From assembly GCA_017535725.1 (NCBI GenBank), contig JAFXTO010000022.1:1-32623 (forward strand): a stretch of 32,623 nucleotides of DNA. The letters run 5' to 3'. Made by a program: the position numbers and the translations under genes. This DNA comes from Bacteroidaceae bacterium (GTDB taxonomy: Bacteria; Bacteroidota; Bacteroidia; Bacteroidales; Bacteroidaceae). How positions within the stretch are numbered: the stretch's first letter is position 1; each line of letters opens with the position of its first letter. Shown piece by piece: positions 10,350-20,369 of this stretch. The notes under the pieces are model-generated. The model worked only from the letters and a program-made list of their open reading frames with translations. It was not told where the DNA came from and ran no database searches.

Positions 10350-12638
10350 TTACTGCGGCAATTTGAAGTACCAATTGCTCTCGTTCTGCAGACGGCCGTA
10401 GAGACCAGCATCAAGAGAGCCTGAACGGGCTGCCACACGCTTGGCGAATTCATCGGCAGAACCGCAGAGGCGGCTGTAGCAGACGAGGTCGAAGAAGCGG
10501 TTGCCCTCGAAGGCGGTCTCCAAAGCCAGTTCATCGAGGATGAGGTGGCCAATAGCCTTCTGCACCTTATCGAGGTTGGCATCCTGATAGATTTCCTTCT
10601 TCGTCAACGTAGGCTGACCATCAGCGGCTAACATCTTGTTGATCTGGTCGACGTAATTGAAGACCGTGTTGCGCTCATTGGGCATGATACGTCCGCAACC
10701 ACGAGTGTGAATACCCGTAGTCATGTTGTCACCATTGAAATTATAAGTGGCAAACGAGCTTCCAATCTCGCGTTCTGTGCCACCCACCGCATACGTGTAG
10801 GCTGTTCCGGTTCCACGGAGATAGCCTTTGTCTGTCTGGAAGGTGAAGAACGGATAGCTCTGGGCTTCGCGTGTCTCGCGACGGCCAATGTGGTCGCATA
10901 CGAGGTCTTCAGGAACGATGGACTCTGCAGGCCACTCGTTGTAGGACAGGGTGTCCTTTCCGACAGTAATACCGTTGGTGGTGAGGTATGCCTCGTACTC
11001 AGTTGCCTTGGTAGCCTCATCCTCGCTGAAGACAACACCCTCATTGATTGCCCGCTGAACGTAGGCGTCCTTGAGTGCGTCTGCTGAAGAGAAGAAGGAA
11101 GAGTCACCATTCTCGACTGCGAAGTAACGGAGTTCATCGGGCTGATACAAGGTGTTGAGGGTGGGAACCCACGCACTGTTACCACAGAGACCACTCTTGA
11201 GCACAGCAAAAGCGTAGCCGGGGAAACCTGCACCGTTAAGGGCTTCGGCAAAGCGCAGCCAGATGCTACCCTTACGATAGATGATAGGATAGGCAGTGGG
11301 GAAGGTAATGGTGGTAACGCGACCTACGTAAGCTCTGCCACCGCTTGATCCCACGGCATAACCCGAACCGTGGTTCTGCTTCATGACGAAGTTCACGGTC
11401 TCGGAATCGTCTGAGTCGGGGTCAGGACGATTGTTGGTCGTCATCTGGTAGCGAGCGTCGCCAGCACCGTTGATGACCTTGCAAACCTTGGTTGTAGAAG
11501 TACCGATGTAAGCCTCATAGTCCTGCGTGAGATTCAGGTTTTCGTATAACTTGGAGGCTCCAAGCTCGTGCTTGAAGTTTGCAGTCAGGCTTACAGCTAC
11601 GGTCGTAATGGTGTCCTCTGCATTCGTACGGACAGAAATCTCACTATCGAAGCCGAATAGCTGCTGGATGCCACGCTGTACACTACCGAAGAGTTTACTC
11701 ATGGAGCTGGGGATGACCGTGACAACTTCCTGCGATGCGGTCACTTCGGTCGTGGTATTGAACATTCCTGGCCAACCGGCTGTGCTGCCCAGCTCAAAAA
11801 TGTCCGTAATCCTGTCGCGTTCCAAGACGCCAAACATATTATTGGTCTGAATGACGCCACCCCACTCCGAGTTGAGATAGTCATAGTAATGCTGTGCTGC
11901 CTTACGGTAGGAGTCTTTGTCGCCTCCCTTGGCACGGAGCAGATAGATGTCACCAAGAACCAAGTTCTGGGGGAACAGACAGAGAGTGGAGTGTACCAGG
12001 TTCTGGTAGTTACCATAGTTAGGATAATCCACACCGCGAACCTCCTCCAGCTTCTGGACGATGGGTGAATCTGCGAAGTCGTCGATGGTTACGAAACGGT
12101 TCGCATTATGCACGGCTTCGATTTCCTCGGTGGAGAGGACGGGAGTGTCCACGTAAGGAACACGTTGATAGGTGAGCAGCAGCTGCAGGTAGACCCACGC
12201 CCGAATGCTTACCACCTGTGAATACTCCTTAATCATCACGCTACGGTCTGTACCCGTCTTGCGGAGTGTGTCACACTGAGCAATGTAGGCATTGCAGGAG
12301 TTGATGATGTGGTAGAAGTCGCTGGCCTTGAGATAGCGGCAAGCGCCATCTGCTGTGGCGACATCGTCGGTCTGGAAATCGAGGATTGCGTGGATGGAGT
12401 CACTGATGTATTCCGTTCCGCTGACGAGGTCGCCACGACATTCGCCGAGAATGACGTAGCGTTCTGCTACGGACTGAAGACTCTTCAGGATACCCCAGTA
12501 GGAGTAGAGGGTATCTGCGGCTACTTGGTCTATTTCATCATTGCGATCCATATCTGGTGTCAGCATATCCTCACAAGACGAGAGGCTGAAGCTGGTGACC
12601 AACGCAAGAAGTACGATATAAATGATGTTCTTTTTCAT
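10350..12638 (-). CDS. SusD/RagB-family outer-membrane lipoprotein (second pair)
   Basis: 762 aa, long for SusD (usually 500-650). The signal sequence ends at lipobox Cys22 (LSS-CED). The N-terminal half has the TPR-like helices of the family (AWVYLQLLLTYQRVPYVDTPV, then FPQNLVLGDIYLLRAKGGD). The C-terminal hallmark LILDELALETAFEGNRFFDLVCYSRL and the ending NWYFKLPQ are present. SusD proteins sit on the cell surface as a hinged lid over their SusC barrel and help capture the ligand. It follows its SusC partner by 12 nt and is the last gene of the operon. Extra length lies in the middle (about residues 280-470), where it carries long insertions of unknown role. The ligand is unknown. Confidence 0.93.
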   Translation of the reverse strand: MKKNIIYIVLLALVTSFSLSSCEDMLTPDMDRNDEIDQVAADTLYSYWGILKSLQSVAERYVILGECRGDLVSGTEYISDSIHAILDFQTDDVATADGACRYLKASDFYHIINSCNAYIAQCDTLRKTGTDRSVMIKEYSQVVSIRAWVYLQLLLTYQRVPYVDTPVLSTEEIEAVHNANRFVTIDDFADSPIVQKLEEVRGVDYPNYGNYQNLVHSTLCLFPQNLVLGDIYLLRAKGGDKDSYRKAAQHYYDYLNSEWGGVIQTNNMFGVLERDRITDIFELGSTAGWPGMFNTTTEVTASQEVVTVIPSSMSKLFGSVQRGIQQLFGFDSEISVRTNAEDTITTVAVSLTANFKHELGASKLYENLNLTQDYEAYIGTSTTKVCKVINGAGDARYQMTTNNRPDPDSDDSETVNFVMKQNHGSGYAVGSSGGRAYVGRVTTITFPTAYPIIYRKGSIWLRFAEALNGAGFPGYAFAVLKSGLCGNSAWVPTLNTLYQPDELRYFAVENGDSSFFSSADALKDAYVQRAINEGVVFSEDEATKATEYEAYLTTNGITVGKDTLSYNEWPAESIVPEDLVCDHIGRRETREAQSYPFFTFQTDKGYLRGTGTAYTYAVGGTEREIGSSFATYNFNGDNMTTGIHTRGCGRIMPNERNTVFNYVDQINKMLAADGQPTLTKKEIYQDANLDKVQKAIGHLILDELALETAFEGNRFFDLVCYSRLCGSADEFAKRVAARSGSLDAGLYGRLQNESNWYFKLPQ

Positions 12639-12650
12639 ATTGCTACGCGA

Positions 12651-15600
12651 TTAGAGGTTGATGGTTACACCCAAGTTGAAGCTGCGTCCCAGAGTGAGCA
12701 GACCAGTATCGATGCCCTGATAGAGGGTGCTGTTGCGACTGGAGATTTCAGGATCCAGGCCATGGTATTTGGTGACGATAAAGACGTTGTTGGCCTCACC
12801 CCACACGCGGAGTCCCATGAGCCAGTCACTCTTGACGGGGAAGGTATAGGTCAGACGAACATTCTTCAACTTCAAGAAGCTGCCGTCTTCAATCCAACGG
12901 TCGGACATTCTTTCGTTGTTGCGCCAGTCATCGCTGTCCCAATAGCAAGCCTTGGGAATATCGGTGCGCTGACCCTCGTAGGTCCAACGGTTCTGCATGG
13001 CAGTGGTTTGGTTGTAGGTGGTGTTTCCTGCCTCGAGGATACTGCGCTGGTAGTTATAAACGTCGTTGCCGAGGCTGTACTTGAAGTTGGCATCTAAGCG
13101 CAGGTTCTTCCAGCTCAAGCCGGTGAAGAAGTTTCCATAGAGGTCTGGATTGGGATTTCCGATGACCACACGGTCTGCATCGTCAATGACACCATCGTTG
13201 TTCTGGTCTTTGAAACGTACATCACCTGCCTGGAAGTTGCGATAGGGATCATCCTTGATGTTGGTGGGGTACTTCATATAGGTGTTGCCATTGCGACTGA
13301 CGTTGGTTGCGGTGCTGGCTTCTGCATCGTTGGCATAGACACCGTCTGTTTCCCATCCGAAGAAGGAACCTGCGGCATAACCTACGGCGGTGAGGACATT
13401 CTCTTCGCCATAGACACTGCTGGTGTAGCCATAAATGGTGTTGGTGACATTCCCGTCAACATCCTTCATAGTGATGACATTGGTGCTGGGGAGCTTGGTG
13501 ATTTCGTTGTTGTAGTGACCAAGGCTTGCACCCACTTCCCATTTCCAGTCCTTACTGTTGATGAGGGCTGCGTTGGCGTGGACTTCAAAGCCACGGTTCT
13601 TCAGCTGACCATCGTTGGTCCAGTACTTCTGAACACCAGCGACGTAGTCCAGGTCTTTCAGCGTGAGGAGGTTGTCGGTCTTGGCGAAGAAGAGGTCGAT
13701 ACCTGCGTTGAGGCGGTTGTTGAAGAACGAGCCTTCAAGAGCGATGTTCCAACGTGTGGTGGTTTCCCACTGGATTCCCGTGTTCTCAATGTTTTCAAGA
13801 ACGAGGCCCACGGTGTTGCGGCTATATTGCTGGCTTGCCCAATAAGTACGGGCTGCGTAGTAGTCGATACCGTCGTTACCGCTCTGATCAACACCTGCTG
13901 TCAGTTTCAGGTACTGAACGCCACGGCCAGTCTTAAACCAAGGCTCGCTGCTGATGAGCCAACCGAGTTGCAAACTGGGGAAGAGACCCCAACTGACACC
14001 TGCCAGCTTCATGCCGTCATTCGTGTCTTTGCCGAAACGGCTGCTGGCCTGTGCAGAAGCCGTGAACTGGGCGAAGTAGCGGTTCATGAAGTTGTAATCG
14101 GCATTGACATAGTAGGCCATATCAATCCAGTTGTCCTTGGTACCTCCGTAGTTCACATATTGCATGTTCTTGGAAATATTGGGCAACTTGTCGTTCTCAT
14201 TGTTATAACCTCGCATGTAGGTATAGCTGTAACTATAGTTGTTGTAGCGCCAGCCTCCGAAGACATCAATGGTATGTGCACCATAGGTGTTCGCCCATTC
14301 GATACGGAAGTCGTTGTTGATGGTGGTTTCCTTGGTGAACTGGGTCTTCAGCACAGAAGTGATGGTGCCGAGGTCTGTCAGCTGGTAGGGAGTCGTACCT
14401 GCGATGGGGAGGAAGTACTTCTCGTTGTTACGATTCATGGTGTAGTTGAATCGGTCGCTGATGGACAGTTGCTTCGTAATCTGATACTTCGGAGAGAAGT
14501 TGATGTTAATCTGCGTCAACTCGGCATAGTTCTTGTTTTTGCCCTCACCATTTTCGATAATCCAATAAGGATTGCGCAGGCTCTCGTTGATACCTAAAGA
14601 GCGGGGGAACACGAAGGGGTTCTGTACCCAGCGACCAGAGAGGTTGGTGCTGGCGTACTTACCGGCGTAGTCCTGAGAGAGTTCCAGCCGGCGGGTGTTC
14701 TCATCATAATAATAGGAATAGGGAGAGATGAAGGGAGCCTGGACGAGACCGAGGACATTGGTGGAACCGATGTTCTGCATCTCGTAGTTCTCGCTCCAGC
14801 CATTGTCCAGGACGTTGTAGCTGGTCTGGTTGTAAGCGATGTCCAGTCCTGCGGTGACCTTTTCGAACATCTTAATGTCGGTGTTGAAGCGGAGGTTCAG
14901 ACGGCTGAAGTCGTTCCCCTTGAGGGTAGACTTGCCGTTGGTGTAGCCGAGTGAGAGGGCGTACATACCGATGTCGTCACCACCTTCCACGCTGACCTTG
15001 TAGTTCTGGGTGAAAGCTGTGCGGTACATATCCTTCTGCCAGTCGGTGTTGTTGCCACTGTAAACACGCGAGTAGAAGTTCTGGGGGTTATCGCTGAGGA
15101 ATGCCATCTGGTCGAGACCGCTGGAGCCGTTCTCACGCAAGTCCTGAATGGAACTCGTGAGGTCGCCGAGGTAACGGCGATAGGCTTGTTCACCCATCAT
15201 GCTGAGCTTGTTGGGAGCCAGCTCTACGCCGCCGTAGACGCGGACATTAATCTTTGTAGCCTGACTGTGACCACGCTTGGTAGTGATGATGACCACACCA
15301 TTGGCGCCCTTGGCACCATAGAGTGCGGTGGCATTCTTCAGAACCTGTACACTCTCGATGTTTTCAGGGTCGAGACCAGAGAGCAGGTTGTTGTAGAAGC
15401 CCTCGTGCAGGCTGGTACGTTCCAGTTCCAGGTCAACCATGTTGCCATCGATGATGAACAGCGGTTGTGCGTTGGCATTGATGGAGTTCACACCGCGAAT
15501 GGTGAAATAGGAACCCTGAGCGGGCAGGGCACTGCGGTTGATGGAACGGATGTCACCTTCGAGCAGTCGCTGCATATCGGTCTCCACACTCTGTGAGCTG

Positions 15601-16079
15601 GTCTCATCAAGGTGCGCGGTGCGCTGGGAGGTAATGCTGGTTCCTTCGGTATAGTAGCTCTGGAATTTGCTGGACAGCAGTTTGGCATCCTGACCCGTGC
15701 TGCCTTTAATAGCCAATTGCAGGAGGTTGTAGTCCGGAGCGTCTATTAACAGAGCATGACAGAAGGTGGGGACATCGAGTTTGTAGCTTCCGTCCTCTTC
15801 CGTAAGGGTGGAATACTCGGGCAATTGCAGAGCCTGTACGCGCACACCACCCATCGGTGTTCCTGTGGCAGCATCTGTGATGACACCGGCTACGGACTGC
15901 ATGGGATATTGCTTTGCAGGCTTTTTCTTGACGATGCGGCGAGGCGCCTCCTCAACGTCGGCTTCTTCGACATCGTCCTGTGCCATAACAGGGGTCATGC
16001 TCCATCCTGCCAACAGGCAGAGGCAGAGACCAGTGCGGATGGCTTTCTCTAAGCTTGGATTGCAGAATATTATTCTCAT
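12651..16079 (-). CDS. SusC/RagA-family TonB-dependent outer-membrane transporter (second pair)
   Basis: 1142 aa. The signal peptide is probably cut after VMA (residue 33). An acidic then basic linker (DDVEEADVEEAPRR, then KKKPAK, about 35-57) precedes a carboxypeptidase-regulatory-like domain (about 60-140), followed by a plug (about 145-275) with YFTIRGVNSINANAQPLFIIDG and ENIESVQVLKNATALYGAKG. The remainder is the beta-barrel, ending GRSFNLGVTINL. No STN domain is seen, so it is probably not wired to an anti-sigma relay. Its plug departs from the usual LQGRVAGV-type motif: RLLEGDIRSINRSAL stands there instead. It transports a ligand across the outer membrane using TonB energy, together with the SusD encoded 12 nt downstream. 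It follows the third of three consecutive FAS1 genes by 33 nt. Confidence 0.95.
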   Translation of the reverse strand: MRIIFCNPSLEKAIRTGLCLCLLAGWSMTPVMAQDDVEEADVEEAPRRIVKKKPAKQYPMQSVAGVITDAATGTPMGGVRVQALQLPEYSTLTEEDGSYKLDVPTFCHALLIDAPDYNLLQLAIKGSTGQDAKLLSSKFQSYYTEGTSITSQRTAHLDETSSQSVETDMQRLLEGDIRSINRSALPAQGSYFTIRGVNSINANAQPLFIIDGNMVDLELERTSLHEGFYNNLLSGLDPENIESVQVLKNATALYGAKGANGVVIITTKRGHSQATKINVRVYGGVELAPNKLSMMGEQAYRRYLGDLTSSIQDLRENGSSGLDQMAFLSDNPQNFYSRVYSGNNTDWQKDMYRTAFTQNYKVSVEGGDDIGMYALSLGYTNGKSTLKGNDFSRLNLRFNTDIKMFEKVTAGLDIAYNQTSYNVLDNGWSENYEMQNIGSTNVLGLVQAPFISPYSYYYDENTRRLELSQDYAGKYASTNLSGRWVQNPFVFPRSLGINESLRNPYWIIENGEGKNKNYAELTQININFSPKYQITKQLSISDRFNYTMNRNNEKYFLPIAGTTPYQLTDLGTITSVLKTQFTKETTINNDFRIEWANTYGAHTIDVFGGWRYNNYSYSYTYMRGYNNENDKLPNISKNMQYVNYGGTKDNWIDMAYYVNADYNFMNRYFAQFTASAQASSRFGKDTNDGMKLAGVSWGLFPSLQLGWLISSEPWFKTGRGVQYLKLTAGVDQSGNDGIDYYAARTYWASQQYSRNTVGLVLENIENTGIQWETTTRWNIALEGSFFNNRLNAGIDLFFAKTDNLLTLKDLDYVAGVQKYWTNDGQLKNRGFEVHANAALINSKDWKWEVGASLGHYNNEITKLPSTNVITMKDVDGNVTNTIYGYTSSVYGEENVLTAVGYAAGSFFGWETDGVYANDAEASTATNVSRNGNTYMKYPTNIKDDPYRNFQAGDVRFKDQNNDGVIDDADRVVIGNPNPDLYGNFFTGLSWKNLRLDANFKYSLGNDVYNYQRSILEAGNTTYNQTTAMQNRWTYEGQRTDIPKACYWDSDDWRNNERMSDRWIEDGSFLKLKNVRLTYTFPVKSDWLMGLRVWGEANNVFIVTKYHGLDPEISSRNSTLYQGIDTGLLTLGRSFNLGVTINL

Positions 16080-16112
16080 ATCTTCAATTTTTTTAGAGGT
16101 CAGTGTGATACA

Positions 16113-18095
16113 TTATTCATCTACAGCCCTGAAAATAATCCTGTCAATGCAGAAACTGCTGCTGTAACCCTTCTTCTGGTCATTGGCGTTAGCGCTGCAT
16201 TGCAGTGTCAAGGTGGGATAGGAACGTGTCAGATTCTTGTAGGAGTACTCTGACTTATAGGTAATCAGGTCTCCGGTCTTTGTGTCCTTGAGCCAGATGG
16301 TGTCAACACGCTCTCCGTTGTATTCGAAGGGCTTGTTCCTGAAATCTGTCGAGCTCTCCGTAATCTTTCCGTTCTTGTCGCCTTTCAGTTGATTGATAGT
16401 GACTGTGAATTTGTGGATTTTCTTGGTACCGGCAACGATAACATCGTTGTTGTAATAGTAGAAGTCCGGCACCATAACGAATCCAATCTTGTACTTCACT
16501 CCACTCATGATCTCGTGATTCATGTCGTTGTCACGAATCTTGAACTGAGCTTTACAGTCGTCACCAGTCGTGGAGAACATGTAGAAGAAGTCCTCACTGA
16601 CACTTCCGAGCAGGCTGTCGGTGACCAGTGCGCAATTGGCACTGGGGAACGAGTGGTATTCAGCCTCTGTCAGTCCCAGTTCCTTCTGCTGGAAAATGGC
16701 GTAACCATTTATCTTCACCTCCACATCCATGGATTTGAAGGGCTTGAAGAAGTTCCAGTTGTTGACGGGATAGACCAGACCGTTGGATACTGCTATGGGA
16801 GAAGCATTGTCCGTGAGAAGAGCCTTCACGTTCGCTACAGAGTCCACGACCCACTGGGTAGTGGGGATGGTGTCGTGCATGACAGTGACCTCCTTGGCTA
16901 TAGTAAAGGTGTCTAAGCGTGTGTTGAACATCTTGAACATCGAGGCGTCATTGAAGTCCTGTGCGTTCCAGTATCCAGGATGCTGCGGAGTACGCGGTTG
17001 CTGACGGATATTGAAGAGCAACATGGAGGCAAGATCCATACTCATGGCCAAGCGGGAGATAGAGTCCGGATTGACGGTAAAGGTTTCCTTGTTGTCAGCG
17101 TTACTGTCCTGCTCGTATTTATTAGGATAGGTGGAGGCGTAGTTGTAATACTTCTTATAGGCATCGATAGCATTCCTCCAAGCTTCATTCGTCGGAAGTA
17201 TCATTCCCCAGACACTGTCCTCCTGTTCGATGTTTCCGCTGAATCCCTTCAGGTCCATGAGCCATTCCACGCCAGTTGTAGACCCAGTGAAATAATTGTA
17301 CAGGGTGTTGCTGCGGAGGTACGTACTATCGACGTAAATGGGGTTACCATTCTCATCAGAACCATTCTCCACACTGAGACTGGGCAAGAAATAGATGGTG
17401 TCATGGGAAATCAGCCACGTGCGCAGGGAATCGAACTGTTCGGGATGCTGCTTGATGTACTGATAGATGTTGTAGCGGAAAGGCAACTGTTTGGGGATGA
17501 TGTGCAATGTTCCGTTCACAGCAGGAATATTGTATTTCTCCATGGAGATGAAGAGGCTGGCATTCTCGCTGGTCAGGGGGCTGCCTGAGATGATTTTCTG
17601 GTCGCGGCTGAAATATGCCTTCTTACCATTGACCATCACCAGTTTCTCATTACCTGTTCCCGTGGCGGTGTAGCGGTTCTTGGTGATGTGGTTTCCCACG
17701 ATGCGCAGATAGACATCGTATGGATCCGTGTCACACTTCCCAAGGAGTTCCTGGTATTCCTCGTCGGAGATGGCGTCGTTCGTGGGAGCGAAGACGGTCA
17801 GGATCTGCGTGCCGTTGAGTACGTCTTTGAAGGTGTAGGGCGTACCGTCGTCCTTGCGGACCAGGTGTGTCTCGTCCTTGAAGTAGGGCGTTTTCTCCAC
17901 GAGCGTTGCGAACTTGCTCAGCTGTTGAGGATTGGCTTGTATCTGCTCCCAGATGGTCTGGGTGGCATTGGCACCTTCCTCACCGGCGTTGTCGCGAACG
18001 TCAAAGTGGTCATCCGTGCAGGCTGGTATGGCTGCCACGACGGTGGCCACCATGAAAGCTGCCTGAATGAATCTGATTACTTTCTTTTTTGCCAT
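16113..18095 (-). CDS. Fasciclin (FAS1) domain lipoprotein, two modules
   Basis: 660 aa. The lipobox gives Cys26 (IPA-CTDD), and the acidic residues after it resemble the Bacteroidetes surface-export signal. FAS1 module 1 spans about 45-200 (LTVFAPTNDAISDEEY near 100, closing with AVNGTLHIIPKQL). Module 2 spans about 208-455 (WGMILPTNEAWRNAI near 297, closing with SNGLVYPVNNW). The last 200 residues look like a beta-rich domain ending FCIDRIIFRAVDE. FAS1 modules are known extracellular adhesion or binding folds. The gene lies between another FAS1 gene (20 nt gap) and the second susC (33 nt), so it may serve that second transporter. It is clearly different from its two neighbours. The bound ligand is unknown. 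Confidence 0.83.
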   Translation of the reverse strand: MAKKKVIRFIQAAFMVATVVAAIPACTDDHFDVRDNAGEEGANATQTIWEQIQANPQQLSKFATLVEKTPYFKDETHLVRKDDGTPYTFKDVLNGTQILTVFAPTNDAISDEEYQELLGKCDTDPYDVYLRIVGNHITKNRYTATGTGNEKLVMVNGKKAYFSRDQKIISGSPLTSENASLFISMEKYNIPAVNGTLHIIPKQLPFRYNIYQYIKQHPEQFDSLRTWLISHDTIYFLPSLSVENGSDENGNPIYVDSTYLRSNTLYNYFTGSTTGVEWLMDLKGFSGNIEQEDSVWGMILPTNEAWRNAIDAYKKYYNYASTYPNKYEQDSNADNKETFTVNPDSISRLAMSMDLASMLLFNIRQQPRTPQHPGYWNAQDFNDASMFKMFNTRLDTFTIAKEVTVMHDTIPTTQWVVDSVANVKALLTDNASPIAVSNGLVYPVNNWNFFKPFKSMDVEVKINGYAIFQQKELGLTEAEYHSFPSANCALVTDSLLGSVSEDFFYMFSTTGDDCKAQFKIRDNDMNHEIMSGVKYKIGFVMVPDFYYYNNDVIVAGTKKIHKFTVTINQLKGDKNGKITESSTDFRNKPFEYNGERVDTIWLKDTKTGDLITYKSEYSYKNLTRSYPTLTLQCSANANDQKKGYSSSFCIDRIIFRAVDE

Positions 18096-18115
18096 ATTGT
18101 TGTAATTTTAAGATT

Positions 18116-20338
18116 TTACCAAATGTCTTCGCCCTCAACGGGATTGTCATACACTTCTTTGGCGCACCATTCGAGGAAGTCCATGTAGAACTGTTTGTCG
18201 GGTGATTCCTGCACAGACTTGAACTTGATGTAGTACTGCTTGTCGGGATCCATATCCTGGCTGACGATGATGCGTCGAATCTCACGGGACTGAGCACGGG
18301 AAGAATTGCTGATACCCGTACTGCCAAGGTAGCTGAAGTTGGCCGGGCCCTTCATGAATCCATTGTTACGCATGTGCTTGTCGATATCATCGTTGGCACC
18401 GGGATCACTGGTGTCTGGTTCCCATCCCACAGGTGAGTTGGGGTTGTCATCACTACCGCTGGTTCCATTGTACCAAATCGTACCGCCCATACGAATATCC
18501 AAAGGAATACCCATAGCAGGCAGGGCGTTGGGGTTGTCACCGAAGTAGACCTGAGCCATACCACGGGCGCTGACCACCTGGATGCCGTAGCGGATTTCGT
18601 AGTGTCCGGCCTTTGGTACGGGAGGCAGCTTCATCGTGAACTCGTACTGACCGACGATGTTCAGCTCCGTTCCCTGATAGTTCAGCCAGTTGTGATGCCA
18701 ACCAGAGAGGTAGTAGAACTTGGAGCCTTCCATGATGTCGATGTTATCGAAGTACTTGTGGTCCGTGGGGAAGAGGTAGTTGCGGTCGTAGGTGTAGTCG
18801 CGCAAGTCACGGATATCATTGTTCATGAACTCAGGGAACATGGCAGTGAAATCGATACGGATGCGCTCGCCCATGAGCTGGTTGCGGACGTTGTCCGTAC
18901 AGACAAGCACCTTCTTGATAGGATGGATGTATCCATTGATGACGGATACGGAAGCGGTGTCTCCACCTACATTGTTTTCCACCCGGATACCCTCGTTCTC
19001 ATTAGCTGTCATGGCGTTTCCTCTGATATCCTTGAACATACCACTCTCATGGTTGTTGTTCTCATAGCCGTTGTCGGTGGAGAACTCTCCACGTCCGTTC
19101 AGCAGTTTCGGGAAACGGTTGATGTACACGCCCTTGCTCTCCTTACTCTCGTAGAGTTTCATGAGGCGACGCTTGCCCAATGTGCAGAAGTATTCCATGA
19201 CGGGGATGGTCAATTGCGGATTCTTCTGTGTGGCATCGTAGCCGAGTTCATTCCAGTGAACGACCAACCTGTCGTGGCTGAGTTTCTCCGGCAGGATGTG
19301 ATAGGTAGTGAACTGGTTGATGATGTTGTTCTCGTCTGTGTAGTTGTCGTCCGTCGTTGCATCAGGGTATGCTTGTCTGTCGACAAGGTACTTCTTGACG
19401 TCCTCTATCGTGATTTCATCAGCAGGCTTTCCTATTTCAGATTCCCATACGTCATCCGTTTCGGCAAAGATGGTGAATCCGTAGTAGCGATGCTCTGGAA
19501 GCTCGATTTTCGTGCTCTTCTCAGTACCGAACCTGTCTGCGGGATCAATGACTTCCACTTGTTTCGTGAGCCATAGTTCTCTCCATACGGGGTCTTCCTT
19601 CTTGCTGAGGGTGTCGTCAAGTCCACAGGCGAGAATCAGCTTGGCCATCACCACATACTTCATTTCGCCTTCCTTGGCCCACTGTAGGAGCATATCCGAC
19701 AGGGTTTCGTTGCTGGGTGCGATGACTTCCAGCATCTCATGGATATATCCGTTGATGGCCTCGATGTCACGATGCTGCATGTGAATGGGAGACGTGCCAT
19801 TGATGTAGATACTGTCTTTGTTGACAGAACCACGAATGACGCTGAGCTTACGCTCGTTCATGTTCGACACCTCGAAGTTGCCATTATCTTCCGAGGGGAA
19901 GTTACCAGTGTCGTATGCGGTGACGCCCTTGGCTTCTCCACTGTTGATAATACTGTTGTAGACAATGACCTTACGGATGGAGTCGAGGTCCTTCTCGTTA
20001 CGGAATCCGTTCCAGTCTGGGGTATCGATAATCCCCTTGCGATAGAGGGTATCGAGGTAGAGGTGGATGGCAGAGTCGTTCGGTGCAAAACAGGTGTATG
20101 CTCCACGTGCCGAGAGCAACTGCTTCACCGTAGAGGAAGACACCTCACTGATGGGTACTTCACCCAGCAACTTCACGTACTCCGAGAATTGCTCATTTTC
20201 CTCGAGGTAACTGAGCACCGTATATTCCGTAAAGGTATAGCGATTGCTCATGTCGATTTCTTCCGTGCAGGCTACCAGTCCACAGGCGATGACCAGCAAG
20301 GCCAACACGTGATGTTTGAAATACAATAGTTGTTTCAT
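18116..20338 (-). CDS. Fasciclin (FAS1) domain lipoprotein, paralogue 2 of a tandem pair
   Basis: 740 aa. Lipobox Cys24 is followed by TEE. Module 1 spans about 40-207 (YTCFAPNDSAIHLYLDTL near 81, closing with INGYIHEMLEVIAP). Module 2 spans about 215-480 (GFTIFAETDDVWESEIG near 287, the FAS1 H-box-like TTYHILPEKLS near 345, closing with INGYIHPIKKVL). A C-terminal beta-sandwich-like domain spans about 500-740, with KAGHYEIRYGIQVVSA, YYIKFKSVQ and the ending EDIW. It shares long identical blocks with the upstream gene, e.g. CTEEIDMSNRYTFTE and GQYEFTMKLPPVPKAGHYE, so the two arose by tandem duplication. Position after susD and lipoprotein nature suggest a surface ligand-binding role analogous to SusE/SusF; this is inference. 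Confidence 0.85.
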   Translation of the reverse strand: MKQLLYFKHHVLALLVIACGLVACTEEIDMSNRYTFTEYTVLSYLEENEQFSEYVKLLGEVPISEVSSSTVKQLLSARGAYTCFAPNDSAIHLYLDTLYRKGIIDTPDWNGFRNEKDLDSIRKVIVYNSIINSGEAKGVTAYDTGNFPSEDNGNFEVSNMNERKLSVIRGSVNKDSIYINGTSPIHMQHRDIEAINGYIHEMLEVIAPSNETLSDMLLQWAKEGEMKYVVMAKLILACGLDDTLSKKEDPVWRELWLTKQVEVIDPADRFGTEKSTKIELPEHRYYGFTIFAETDDVWESEIGKPADEITIEDVKKYLVDRQAYPDATTDDNYTDENNIINQFTTYHILPEKLSHDRLVVHWNELGYDATQKNPQLTIPVMEYFCTLGKRRLMKLYESKESKGVYINRFPKLLNGRGEFSTDNGYENNNHESGMFKDIRGNAMTANENEGIRVENNVGGDTASVSVINGYIHPIKKVLVCTDNVRNQLMGERIRIDFTAMFPEFMNNDIRDLRDYTYDRNYLFPTDHKYFDNIDIMEGSKFYYLSGWHHNWLNYQGTELNIVGQYEFTMKLPPVPKAGHYEIRYGIQVVSARGMAQVYFGDNPNALPAMGIPLDIRMGGTIWYNGTSGSDDNPNSPVGWEPDTSDPGANDDIDKHMRNNGFMKGPANFSYLGSTGISNSSRAQSREIRRIIVSQDMDPDKQYYIKFKSVQESPDKQFYMDFLEWCAKEVYDNPVEGEDIW

Positions 20339-20369
20339 ATTATTCTTTTTTATTTTCTCAAATAGTATG

